In this document: one piece after another, positions 55,169 through 63,069 of the stretch
Numbering within the stretch: position 1 is the first letter of the stretch
Layout: the number at the start of each line of letters is the position of its first letter
Source of the DNA: Arthrobacter sp. Alg241-R88
Lineage (GTDB): Bacteria > Actinomycetota > Actinomycetes > Actinomycetales > Micrococcaceae
NCBI RefSeq assembly: GCF_900537115.1
Contig: NZ_UNRG01000002.1
Coordinates: forward strand, 186,591 to 250,590
Reading direction: 5' to 3'
Length of the DNA stretch: 64,000 nt
Notes under the pieces: model-generated
Seen by the model: the letters and a program-made list of their open reading frames with translations, nothing else
What the model was told of the DNA's origin: nothing
Database searches by the model: none
Translations under genes and position numbers: made by a program

Positions 55169-56425
55169 ATGCCCGAAAACCACCAGAAATTGCACTTTGG
55201 ACCGGCTCGTACAGAACTGCACGTAGGCGTTGATCTGGACCGGATGCGCCGTGAGCGCGCTGACCGTATGCGGGAACTGATGCGTTCGAAGGGTATACCG
55301 GCGCTGCTGCTCACCGGCGCGGACAACGTGCGTTATCTGACCGGTTTTTGGTGGGGGGAATTCTCGCTCCAGGTCGGCTACGCACTCTTCTTCGCAGACG
55401 ACGAACCAATTGTGTTCGCGCCGGCGGGATCCCTCCAGCAAATGCCCGACCAGGCGCCCTGGATCAAGCACTGGCGCCCAGCCATCTCCTGGCTTGGCGG
55501 TGTGGCGCCCAGTTCTGCCATTGCCGAACTGTCAGCTGTTTTTGCGGCACAGATTCGCGATGAACTTGCCGCACGTTCCCTCGCGAGCGAGCGGCTGGCA
55601 GTCAGCGAGATCGATGAGCCAGGTATGAATGCTTTGGCCGATGCGGGAATCGAGACGATTCCGGGCCTTCCGCTGTTGCTCGAATGCTCAACCATCAAGA
55701 CGGCCGATGAAATCTCCTGTATCTCGATGGCGGCGAGCCTGAGTACTGCAGGCTTCGAGGCGACGCGGGCCGCATTGCGGCCCGGAACCAAGCAGGCCCA
55801 GATTGCTTTGATGGCCCGCCGCGCCATCGAAGATGCCGGCGCGGAAGTGGGAGCTGCCCGTCTGCTTTCCGGACCATTGTCATTCCCTCGGGGGATCAGC
55901 GGCGGAGACCGCATCGTTGAGCATGGCGATCTCGCGTACCTGCTCACCTGCGGAACTTCCTACATGGGGTACACGGCGTGCCTCTACCGCCAGTACGTCG
56001 TCGGCCGTGCTCCCACCTCAGCCGAGCGCTCCTCCTACACAAAGCTGACGGACCGCCTGGATCTGGCCATGTCGCTCATGAAACCAGGCGCCAGCACGGC
56101 TGACGTGGCCGCCGTACTTGCACCCGCGGAAGACCTCGGCTTTCCGTCCGAGGCGGAATGCTTCAGCATCGAACTCGGACACGGAATCGGCCTCGTCAAC
56201 GCAGGATCGCGGGCAATCCACTACAACCCGCCGACTATCACGCGCTCGTGGTCCCTTGCCCATCCTGAGGAGATCAAAGAAGGCATGGTCATTGCCATCG
56301 AAGGGATCGAAGGGGAGCACCGGGTGGGAGGTGTGCGTCTCGAGAACCTCGTTGTCGTCACGGCCAGTGGCGCGGAACTGCTTGACCACTACCCGCGCCT
56401 CGACATGGTCCAAACCGCCGGGTGA
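55169..56425 (+). CDS. M24-fold (creatinase/prolidase) family protein
   Basis: The 418-residue protein has a creatinase-type N-domain (IPALLLTGADNVRYLTGFWW) and a C-terminal pita-bread domain. His338 (ELGHGIGLV), Glu378 and Glu392 are kept. The two metal-ligand Asp positions are Thr260 and Cys271 in YLLTCGTSYMGYTACLYR. Loss of these ligands is the hallmark of metal-free members such as creatinase, so it is probably a C–N hydrolase rather than a metallopeptidase. The CocE-type gene follows after 40 bases. GGCAACG before the ATG is a weak ribosome-binding site. Confidence 0.87.
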   Translation: MPENHQKLHFGPARTELHVGVDLDRMRRERADRMRELMRSKGIPALLLTGADNVRYLTGFWWGEFSLQVGYALFFADDEPIVFAPAGSLQQMPDQAPWIKHWRPAISWLGGVAPSSAIAELSAVFAAQIRDELAARSLASERLAVSEIDEPGMNALADAGIETIPGLPLLLECSTIKTADEISCISMAASLSTAGFEATRAALRPGTKQAQIALMARRAIEDAGAEVGAARLLSGPLSFPRGISGGDRIVEHGDLAYLLTCGTSYMGYTACLYRQYVVGRAPTSAERSSYTKLTDRLDLAMSLMKPGASTADVAAVLAPAEDLGFPSEAECFSIELGHGIGLVNAGSRAIHYNPPTITRSWSLAHPEEIKEGMVIAIEGIEGEHRVGGVRLENLVVVTASGAELLDHYPRLDMVQTAG

Positions 56426-56465
56426 GGACCCCAGCCGATGTGGAAGCAACACAGCGAAGGTTGCC

Positions 56466-58028
56466 ATGGACCTCATAGTTGAAAAGCACGTCCCTATCGC
56501 CATGCGTGACGGCGTTACTCTCTCCGGAGATGTGTATCGGCCCAGTGAGGGGGAACCCCGCTCCACAGTGCTGATACGGACGCCTTATTGCAAAGATGAC
56601 CCAGCGCATGCCAACACGTGGATTAATGTCCTGCGCGCCGTGGAGTGCGGGTGGGTGGTGGTGGTTCAGGACGTACGGGGCCGGTTCCGAAGCGAAGGCC
56701 AGTTCGTGCCATTTGTGAATGAAGCCGATGATGGCGTGGACACTATCCGATGGGTACGCGAACAACCGTGGTCGGACGGCAACGTGGGCATGGTGGGCGG
56801 CTCATACGTTGGCATCAGCCAATGGTTGGCGGCAGCCAGAAACCCTGAAGGCCTCATCGGCATCGTTCCCGCTGTAACCGCCGACGACGTCCATTCCGGC
56901 TGGCTTTACGAGGACAACAACGTCGTGTTGGGATTCCTTGCACACTGGGTATCAATTCTCCTCGCAAGCAGCGTGTTGGATGAGAAAAGCCGACCGCAGA
57001 TCGCAGCCCTGGAGCGGAACGTCGCAGAAGGGCGCATCCGCACCTTCCACCAGCTCATCGAGGAGGCCGGAGAATTCGCGCCCTACCTGCTGGACTGGCG
57101 GGATAAAAGCCGCTTCCTGGTGGCTCCAGAGCTGGCAGGGCGCGTCGACGTGCCCGCCTTCGTCATCGGTGGCTGGTTCGACATTTTCCTTCCGGGAACG
57201 GTTGCCAGTTTTATGCGGCGGGAGGCCGCCGGCACACAAAATCCCCATGACCGGCTGTTGGTTGGGCCCTGGGCGCACGGGCTCATGGGCGGCTGGTTCC
57301 CGACCCGCTTCTTCGGTCCGGCGGCGTCATTCGAAAACCTCGACCCGACGTCGCTACAACTTGGTTGGCTGGAAGAAGTGCGCGATGGCCGCAATCGCTC
57401 TGAGCATCCTGTGACTGTTTTCTCCATGGGAGCTGATGAATGGCGATGCTTCTCAAGCTGGCCCCCTGAGGGCGCCAATCGGGTGCACCTTCGACTGCGC
57501 CCCAGCAACATAGACCATCCCACGGCCAGTATGGATGCCCGGGCGGCGTCGGTAGTTGATTCACCGGTCCCGACGATCGGCGGGCGGACATTTTTCCCCG
57601 GCTACAAAGTGGGTGCGAACTCAGGTCCGCGCATGGTGGAGGCATTGCACGCGCGCGATGACGTGCACGCCTTCGTTTCGGATCCCCTGGCTGACGACAT
57701 CGAAATCATGGGCGGTGTCGCGTGCCGACTCGAGGTGACGACTGCTGAGCGGACGGCGGTCGTCGTCAAGCTGGCAACGCTTGACGATACTGGTGCCTCT
57801 GAATTGCTCTGCGAGGGGTCGTCGTACAACAGGCTGCGCGCTGGAAACGCAGAGCCAATCACCGTGGATCTGGGTTCAACTGCGGTCCGGGTGGCGAAAG
57901 GCATGCGTTTGTGCGCCTATGTTGCCACATCGGATTTCCCCCGCTTGGAGGACGGGCCCCGGACACCCTTGAACGTTTGTGCGGACGAGGGGCCGGTACT
58001 GGAGCTTGACGTTCTACGGCTGGGTTGA
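56466..58028 (+). CDS. CocE/NonD-family X-Pro-type acyl hydrolase
   Basis: The 520-residue protein has HVPIAMRDGVTLSGDVYRPS, the nucleophile elbow GGSYVGISQW (Ser113), the acid segment VIGGWFDIFL and the His segment GPWAHGLMGGW, followed by a jelly-roll domain (about 330–520). Members include cocaine esterase and cephalosporin acylases; hydrolysis of an ester or amide of a pathway intermediate fits. ATG 56466 starts the conserved strand; the in-frame extension overlaps the M24 gene in another phase. Its end overlaps the convergent IclR gene by 15 bases. Confidence 0.9.
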   Translation: MDLIVEKHVPIAMRDGVTLSGDVYRPSEGEPRSTVLIRTPYCKDDPAHANTWINVLRAVECGWVVVVQDVRGRFRSEGQFVPFVNEADDGVDTIRWVREQPWSDGNVGMVGGSYVGISQWLAAARNPEGLIGIVPAVTADDVHSGWLYEDNNVVLGFLAHWVSILLASSVLDEKSRPQIAALERNVAEGRIRTFHQLIEEAGEFAPYLLDWRDKSRFLVAPELAGRVDVPAFVIGGWFDIFLPGTVASFMRREAAGTQNPHDRLLVGPWAHGLMGGWFPTRFFGPAASFENLDPTSLQLGWLEEVRDGRNRSEHPVTVFSMGADEWRCFSSWPPEGANRVHLRLRPSNIDHPTASMDARAASVVDSPVPTIGGRTFFPGYKVGANSGPRMVEALHARDDVHAFVSDPLADDIEIMGGVACRLEVTTAERTAVVVKLATLDDTGASELLCEGSSYNRLRAGNAEPITVDLGSTAVRVAKGMRLCAYVATSDFPRLEDGPRTPLNVCADEGPVLELDVLRLG

Positions 58029-58835
58029 GTCGCCTTCTTCGTCGTCCAGGCGGCGGGCTTCCATTAGGGCATCGAGGCATTGCTGGAAGTGTTGCTCGTT
58101 GGTAAAGCGATGAAGCGGGACCGTAATGGACAAGGCGGTGCGGGGGCGCTGTGATCCTTCGAAGATTGGAACTGCCATGCCGCAGACGCCGAGAACGTAT
58201 TCCTGGTGGTCCAGTGCGTAACCACGTGACCGGGTCAACTCAAGGTCGGCCAGAAATTCAGGAAGGGTGGTGATCGTGTGTTCGGTTCGTCTGGTGAGTT
58301 CACCATCGACGGAGCGGACCCGTTCCAGTTGTGATTCCGGACCGAAGGCGAGGAGGGCCTTCCCGGAGGCGCGTGCATGAATGTCGCCGGAGACACCCAC
58401 CCGCAGGTCGGCCACCCTGACGGCGTGGCTGCCTTCCTCCACGGCGACGACGGTGACGGTGCCTCCCTGCCATGCGGACAAGTAGGCGCTTTCGCCGGTA
58501 GCCTCAACCACCATTTTCAGGAGACGTAGTGCCAGCGGAGAGGGACGCCAGTCATCTTCCACTCGCGAACTTAGATCCAGGATTTTCCCGGCAGCGAGTT
58601 TGTAGGTGCGCTCGTTACGTTCCAGGTAACCGGCATGTACAAGTGTCGCCAGCAAATGCGACGTCGTAGCAATGTGCAGGTTTACTGCGCTCGCGATCGA
58701 CTGAGCCCGCATCGGCTCCTTCGACGCCGCAACCACATCAACGATGTTGAGCGCACGGGCAACCGACTGGACCAGGTCCTTCGGTGCTTCGGTGTCGGTG
58801 GACGTTTTAGCGGCTGTCTTAGCTGTACTTGCCAT
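58014..58835 (-). CDS. IclR-family transcriptional regulator
   Basis: The 273-residue protein has the winged helix SVARALNIVDVVAASKEPMRAQSIASAVNLHIATTSHLLATLV (about 24–66) and the GAF-like effector domain with SGDIHARASGKALLAF and RGYALDHQEYVLGVCGMAVPIF. IclR proteins usually control adjacent aromatic or CoA-pathway genes. It is divergent from the VOC–acyl-CoA synthetase–hydratase unit across a 119-base gap, its likely target. Confidence 0.93.
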   Translation of the reverse strand: MASTAKTAAKTSTDTEAPKDLVQSVARALNIVDVVAASKEPMRAQSIASAVNLHIATTSHLLATLVHAGYLERNERTYKLAAGKILDLSSRVEDDWRPSPLALRLLKMVVEATGESAYLSAWQGGTVTVVAVEEGSHAVRVADLRVGVSGDIHARASGKALLAFGPESQLERVRSVDGELTRRTEHTITTLPEFLADLELTRSRGYALDHQEYVLGVCGMAVPIFEGSQRPRTALSITVPLHRFTNEQHFQQCLDALMEARRLDDEEGDSTQP

Positions 58836-58954
58836 GCGGAAATCTTACGCACATGGCGAAAGAAGGGCCACAAGGCCACGAGAAGGGTCCCTGCCCGCAG
58901 GGGCAGCAGTTTATCCGTTGACAGCAGCCAGAAGGGTAGCGTAGTTATTAGATT

Positions 58955-59551
58955 ATGAAAGCAACTATCACAGCGCGAGAGTTCGGGGATGGTGGCAACG
59001 ATGCCACGTCCCGCGCCGCGAAGGACCTTGGAGGCCTCCCGGAGGTCCATTCCGCAGGTCCTGTTCCAATCGGAAGCGTGGGACAGGTGGGGATCCTCGT
59101 GTCGGACCTCGACGAGGCCATCGACTTGTACGGACACGCCTTCGGCATCGAAGAGTGGAATTGTTACCACTACGACCAGGAGTTCATGCCCTGGTCGCGC
59201 TTTGGCGCCGAGGAAGGTGCTTTCGCGATGCGCCTCGCCATGGGCGGTTCCAATCCGCAGATCGAACTCATCCAGCCCTTGGCCGGCCCAAGCATCTACC
59301 ACGAGTTCACCGAGCAGGGCCGCACCGGCCTCCACCACCTGGGTGTATTCGTGGACAACCTGGATGCGGCGATCGCGCTTATGGGGGGAGCCGGCTACCG
59401 GGTTACCCAAACAGCGCGCGGGTATGGCCAGGGCGGCGATGGCGGATTCGCCTACTTTGACACCGACCGTGATCTCGGCGTGGTGGTCGAGGCAATAGAA
59501 ATTCCGGCTACCCGAAGGCCGGCGACCGTGCGACGGACTGGAGGAATGTAA
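58955..59551 (+). CDS. VOC-family (glyoxalase/epimerase-like) protein
   Basis: The 198-residue protein holds paired beta-alpha-beta-beta-beta modules: GSVGQVGILVSDLDEAIDLYGHAFGIEEW and GLHHLGVFVDNLDAAIALMGGAGYRV, with Gln, His and Glu residues at positions used for metal binding in methylmalonyl-CoA epimerases. The first 35 residues are an extra segment. The next gene starts directly after the stop (TAA then ATG), so the two are coupled. Its role could be epimerisation or isomerisation of an acyl-CoA. Confidence 0.88.
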   Translation: MKATITAREFGDGGNDATSRAAKDLGGLPEVHSAGPVPIGSVGQVGILVSDLDEAIDLYGHAFGIEEWNCYHYDQEFMPWSRFGAEEGAFAMRLAMGGSNPQIELIQPLAGPSIYHEFTEQGRTGLHHLGVFVDNLDAAIALMGGAGYRVTQTARGYGQGGDGGFAYFDTDRDLGVVVEAIEIPATRRPATVRRTGGM

Positions 59552-61678
59552 ATGTTGGAGAGCAAGGCTGTTTTGAGCCCGGTGCGCATCGATAACCCGT
59601 TGAAGGCAGAGAGTGTAGCTGTGGTTGGTCCCTCCCGGGACCCTTGGAAGACCTCAGGGCGGACACTCGATTACCTATCCCGCCTCGGATTCGAGGGGCG
59701 GTACTACGCGGTCAGCAGCGTGCACAAGGAAGTGCTCGGTGTACCCACGGTGGAGACGCTCTCCGATCTCCCCGAGGTGCCCGACGTCGCCGTCCTCGTG
59801 GGGCCCGCCGACAGGGTCATCGAGGATCTGCGCGAATGCGTCGCGCTTGGCGTCCCCTTCGCGGTCGCGTTCGCCGCCGGCTTCGGTGAAACCGGCCGGC
59901 ATGACCGCGATGAGCTGCTCCGTGCGGAATTGGCTAAGGGCACCACCCGACTCATCGGCCCTAACTGCATCGGCTTCATGCACGTTGGCCGGTCACTGAC
60001 CGCAACCTTCTCATCTGTCCTTCAACGTGGCGCAATTCCGGCCGGTCACGTGGCGATGTTCAGCCAGAGCGGCGGACTGGGAAACGCGCTCATGCAGTCC
60101 CTCGCCGCACGCGGCGCCAGCGGATTGAGCGCCTGGGCCAGCTCCGGGAACGAGATTTCGACGGGCTTTACCGACTGGGCGCAGTGGCTGGGCGCTGATC
60201 CGGACACCCATGTCCTCACTTGCATCGTCGAGAGCTTCAGCGCAAACGATGATCTTGAGGCCGCTGCAACCGCTGCGGGGGATCGCGGTATCCCGGTCAT
60301 CATCCTGAAGCTGGGCCGGTCCACCCGCGGCGCGATGAGCGCCCAGTCCCATACCGGCAAACTCGCAGGCAGCGGCCGCGTCGCTATAAGCGTCCTCCGC
60401 CACCGTTTCGGAATGGTGTGCACCTCGCCGGAGCAGCTCCTTGACCTGACCGAGACCTTCGACGTCTTCCACGGGCGGCTCTCCGGGCGCGACCAGGAGT
60501 TGACCGTCGTCACCACCTCCGGCGCCCAGGTGGGGCTTTGGAACGACCTGGCCGACGACCGCGGCCTGACGTTCCGCGATCTCGAACCGGAAGCGCTCCA
60601 CTCAATAGGCGAGGCGGTGGGCAGCAATCACCTCGGCAATCCCATCGACGTCGGAGTACAGTCCACAACTGCCGACTACTTGCGCATCGTTGAGCGGGTT
60701 CTCGCCACGACGCCGGACGGCTGGGTTATAGTGACGGCGACGCGGCTCGCGCACGACTTCGATGAGCTGGCGGCCGGTATCGCCGCGATGACCATCCCGA
60801 CGGAAGTACGTGTCATGGTGGTCCCGCTGTCCGAAGACGACCGGGTCACCGCGGCCCAAGCCGGAATCCTGCGCAAGGCAGGAGTCCTATCCCTGCCCAC
60901 AGCCGGACGGGCACTGGACGCCGTGGCGGCCGCATCCTCCTGGTCGCAGGTCCAAAGCACCCGTGCCAACCGCGGCGAACTAGTGGGGGCGGCACTGAAG
61001 GCGGTGACAACGGGCGGGGCGCACAACCTGACCTGGCGCGAGGTGGCCGAATCCCTCGCCACGTCCGGTGTTCCAGTACCGGCAAGCCGCGCCGTCCGTG
61101 ATATCGACGGCGTCGTCCGGGCTGCCGAGGAGATCGGCTTCCCGGTAGCGATCAAAATCGATGATGCCGAGATCCTTCACAAGGCAGACGCCGGAGGCGT
61201 CTTCATCGGCGTCAATGACTCCGACAGCGCCCGCGCGGCAGCCTCCCAGCTCACATCCATCCAGGGGGAGGCCGCAACGATCTCCGTCCAGGCGATGGCG
61301 CCAGGGAAGACCGAAGTCCTCGTAGGGCTCCGGCGCGATCCAGAGTTCGGTCCAGTCCTCGTCATCGGCGCGGGGGGCGGGATGACTGAGGCGATTGACG
61401 ATATCGGTATCCTTCCGCTGCCAGTGTCCCGGCCGGAGGTCCGCCAAGCCATCTCTGACGCGCGCGTGGTGGCCACCAGCCTGCGCGGGCAAGCCGGCGG
61501 GAAGACCCTCGACGCGCTCACCACCACTGTGATGGACATTCTCGACTGGGCGGAACAGCAAGGAAACATCCATGAGTTCGAGTTCAATCCGATCCTTGCG
61601 GACCCGGCAACAGCAACCGTCACGGTGGTCGACGCTGTTGTATCGGTCCCCAGCGCCTCGTCAGGACCGACACCATGA
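59552..61678 (+). CDS. ADP-forming acyl-CoA synthetase (acetate–CoA ligase type), fused alpha–beta
   Basis: The 708-residue protein joins a CoA-binding domain (ESVAVVGPSRDPWKTSGRTL), the succinyl-CoA-synthetase-like domain with the phospho-His region MFSQSGGLGNAL and QSHTGKLAGSG, and an ATP-grasp domain (FPVAIKIDDAEILHKADAGGVFIGV, VLVIGAGGGMTEAIDDIGIL). It activates a carboxylic acid to its CoA thioester, consuming ATP reversibly. It overlaps the hydratase gene by four bases. Confidence 0.93.
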   Translation: MLESKAVLSPVRIDNPLKAESVAVVGPSRDPWKTSGRTLDYLSRLGFEGRYYAVSSVHKEVLGVPTVETLSDLPEVPDVAVLVGPADRVIEDLRECVALGVPFAVAFAAGFGETGRHDRDELLRAELAKGTTRLIGPNCIGFMHVGRSLTATFSSVLQRGAIPAGHVAMFSQSGGLGNALMQSLAARGASGLSAWASSGNEISTGFTDWAQWLGADPDTHVLTCIVESFSANDDLEAAATAAGDRGIPVIILKLGRSTRGAMSAQSHTGKLAGSGRVAISVLRHRFGMVCTSPEQLLDLTETFDVFHGRLSGRDQELTVVTTSGAQVGLWNDLADDRGLTFRDLEPEALHSIGEAVGSNHLGNPIDVGVQSTTADYLRIVERVLATTPDGWVIVTATRLAHDFDELAAGIAAMTIPTEVRVMVVPLSEDDRVTAAQAGILRKAGVLSLPTAGRALDAVAAASSWSQVQSTRANRGELVGAALKAVTTGGAHNLTWREVAESLATSGVPVPASRAVRDIDGVVRAAEEIGFPVAIKIDDAEILHKADAGGVFIGVNDSDSARAAASQLTSIQGEAATISVQAMAPGKTEVLVGLRRDPEFGPVLVIGAGGGMTEAIDDIGILPLPVSRPEVRQAISDARVVATSLRGQAGGKTLDALTTTVMDILDWAEQQGNIHEFEFNPILADPATATVTVVDAVVSVPSASSGPTP

Positions 61679-62823
61679 CCGCCGCCACCACCGGCGTACC
61701 GGCAAAGCAGATCACCGATGAAGACGTGGCCTACATGAAGAGCTTCATCGGTGAGTCAGCCGTCGTTGTGCAATGGAACGAGGAGGCAAGCACCGACTCA
61801 ATCCGCCACTACGCATGGGGGATCGGTGACGAGAACCCGCTGTGGCTGTCGGAGTCGTACGCGCAGACAACGCGTCACGGCACCCGGATCGCACCCCCCA
61901 CATTCCTTTACTCCGTGTGCGACGCCGAAGTCGCGATGGGGATGTCGGAGGGCATCCAGGCTATCCACCTCGGTGCCGACCTCGATTTCCGCAGACCGAT
62001 CCGCCTGGGCGAGCGGGTCCGCGCCCGAGCCTTTGTGGAAGACGTCCGTGAACGCGTGGGCCGCCGCTCCGGCCGCCTCGTGGAGCAAGTGGGGCGCACC
62101 GATTACTTCGTCGGCGAGGAACTTGTCGGGATCGTCCGTAACACAATCGTCTGCGTGGCTCGAAGTTCGGAGGGCCAGCGGATGCACGAACCACGCGACC
62201 CCCATGTCTACACGGACGAGGAAAAGGAACAGATCCGGGCCGCGATCCTGGCTGAGGAGATCCGCGGCCAGCGCACGCGCTTCGCGGAGACGGTTTCTGT
62301 CGGCGATGTTGTACCGCAGGTAGTCAAGGGTCCACTCGACCTCATCACCATGACCGCGTATTATGCCGGAGCGATCGGTACCGCCGGCTACCGCGGGGTG
62401 GAGACCCGCGTGCGCCAGCAGGAGCGGGTGAGAAACGGCGACCCAAGCGCGCCAACGAACCTCGGTCCCGAGCACTTCCTCTCCGAGCCTTTCCCGAGCC
62501 TGGGGCACCAGGATGCCGCTATGGCACACGCGATCGGCATGCCGGGCGCGTACGACAACGGCAACCAGCGCGTCTCCTGGATGGCACACTGCGTGACCAA
62601 CTGGATGGGTGATGATGCGGATCTCGTCTCGCTTTCGGTGCGCATCAAGCAGCCCGGTGTCTTCGGCGACACCCAGTGGATCGGAGGAGAGGCCACTCGT
62701 GTGTTCCGTGATGAGACCCATGGAGCATGCGCTGAAGTCACGGTCAAGGCCATCAACCAGCTGGGCGTGGAGACCACGAGTGCCGTAGCGGTCGTCTCGC
62801 TGGCCGAGACCCGGAGCAGTTGA
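61675..62823 (+). CDS. double hot-dog (MaoC/FAS1-type) hydratase
   Basis: The 382-residue protein has two hot-dog domains: an N-terminal FAS1-DH-like half (YAWGIGDENPLWLSESYAQT, RIAPPTFLY, IHLGADLDFRRPIRLGERV) and a C-terminal half with a variant hydratase region (QRVSWMAHCVTNWMGDDADL). Such fusions hydrate enoyl-CoA esters. ATG 61675 overlaps the synthetase stop (ATGA). With the VOC and synthetase genes it forms a three-gene activation–hydration unit. Confidence 0.88.
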   Translation: MTAATTGVPAKQITDEDVAYMKSFIGESAVVVQWNEEASTDSIRHYAWGIGDENPLWLSESYAQTTRHGTRIAPPTFLYSVCDAEVAMGMSEGIQAIHLGADLDFRRPIRLGERVRARAFVEDVRERVGRRSGRLVEQVGRTDYFVGEELVGIVRNTIVCVARSSEGQRMHEPRDPHVYTDEEKEQIRAAILAEEIRGQRTRFAETVSVGDVVPQVVKGPLDLITMTAYYAGAIGTAGYRGVETRVRQQERVRNGDPSAPTNLGPEHFLSEPFPSLGHQDAAMAHAIGMPGAYDNGNQRVSWMAHCVTNWMGDDADLVSLSVRIKQPGVFGDTQWIGGEATRVFRDETHGACAEVTVKAINQLGVETTSAVAVVSLAETRSS

Positions 62824-62856
62824 CCCGCGCACGGGCTGAGCGAGGATTGCTGACGC

Positions 62857-62922
62857 TTTTTCCCGCCATATTGGCGTCCATTGCCATGCCGGTCCTGACC
62901 CGGCGGCTCTTAGCGTTATTTG
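62857..62922 (+). promoter_or_regulatory. conserved AraC-type promoter module, copy d
   Basis: TTGGCGTC (62871) and TTGCCATG (62881) form the 10-base repeat, then CATGCCGGTCC and CTCTTAGCGTTATTTG, with TAGCGT at 62911–62916. GCACTGACATCAAAGGAG then ATCCGGTGGGCTT downstream is nearly identical to the leader and GTG start of the operon at 41568. It precedes the Baeyer–Villiger monooxygenase gene. Confidence 0.78.
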
Positions 62923-62972
62923 TGAACAAAGATCGGCAAAGTTGCCGATGCACTGACATCAAAGGAGATCCG

Positions 62973-63044
62973 GTGGGCTTTTCAAAAGTACGGAACCAGG
63001 ATGGCTTGCTCCATCCAACGAGTGGTGACGCCAGTGACCAGTGA
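62973..63044 (+). CDS. 23-residue leader ORF ahead of the Baeyer–Villiger gene
   Basis: GTG 62973 has AAAGGAG seven bases upstream, in the same block that starts the flavin reductase at 41568. It reads MGFSKVRNQDGLLHPTSGDA then SDQ and a TGA at 63042–63044, 25 bases before the monooxygenase ATG. It probably is a leftover start carried along with a copied promoter cassette, but it should be translated and may affect translation of the next gene. Confidence 0.4.
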   Translation: MGFSKVRNQDGLLHPTSGDASDQ

Positions 63045-63069
63045 AGACGCGCGTCCAGGGAGCGCGGCC

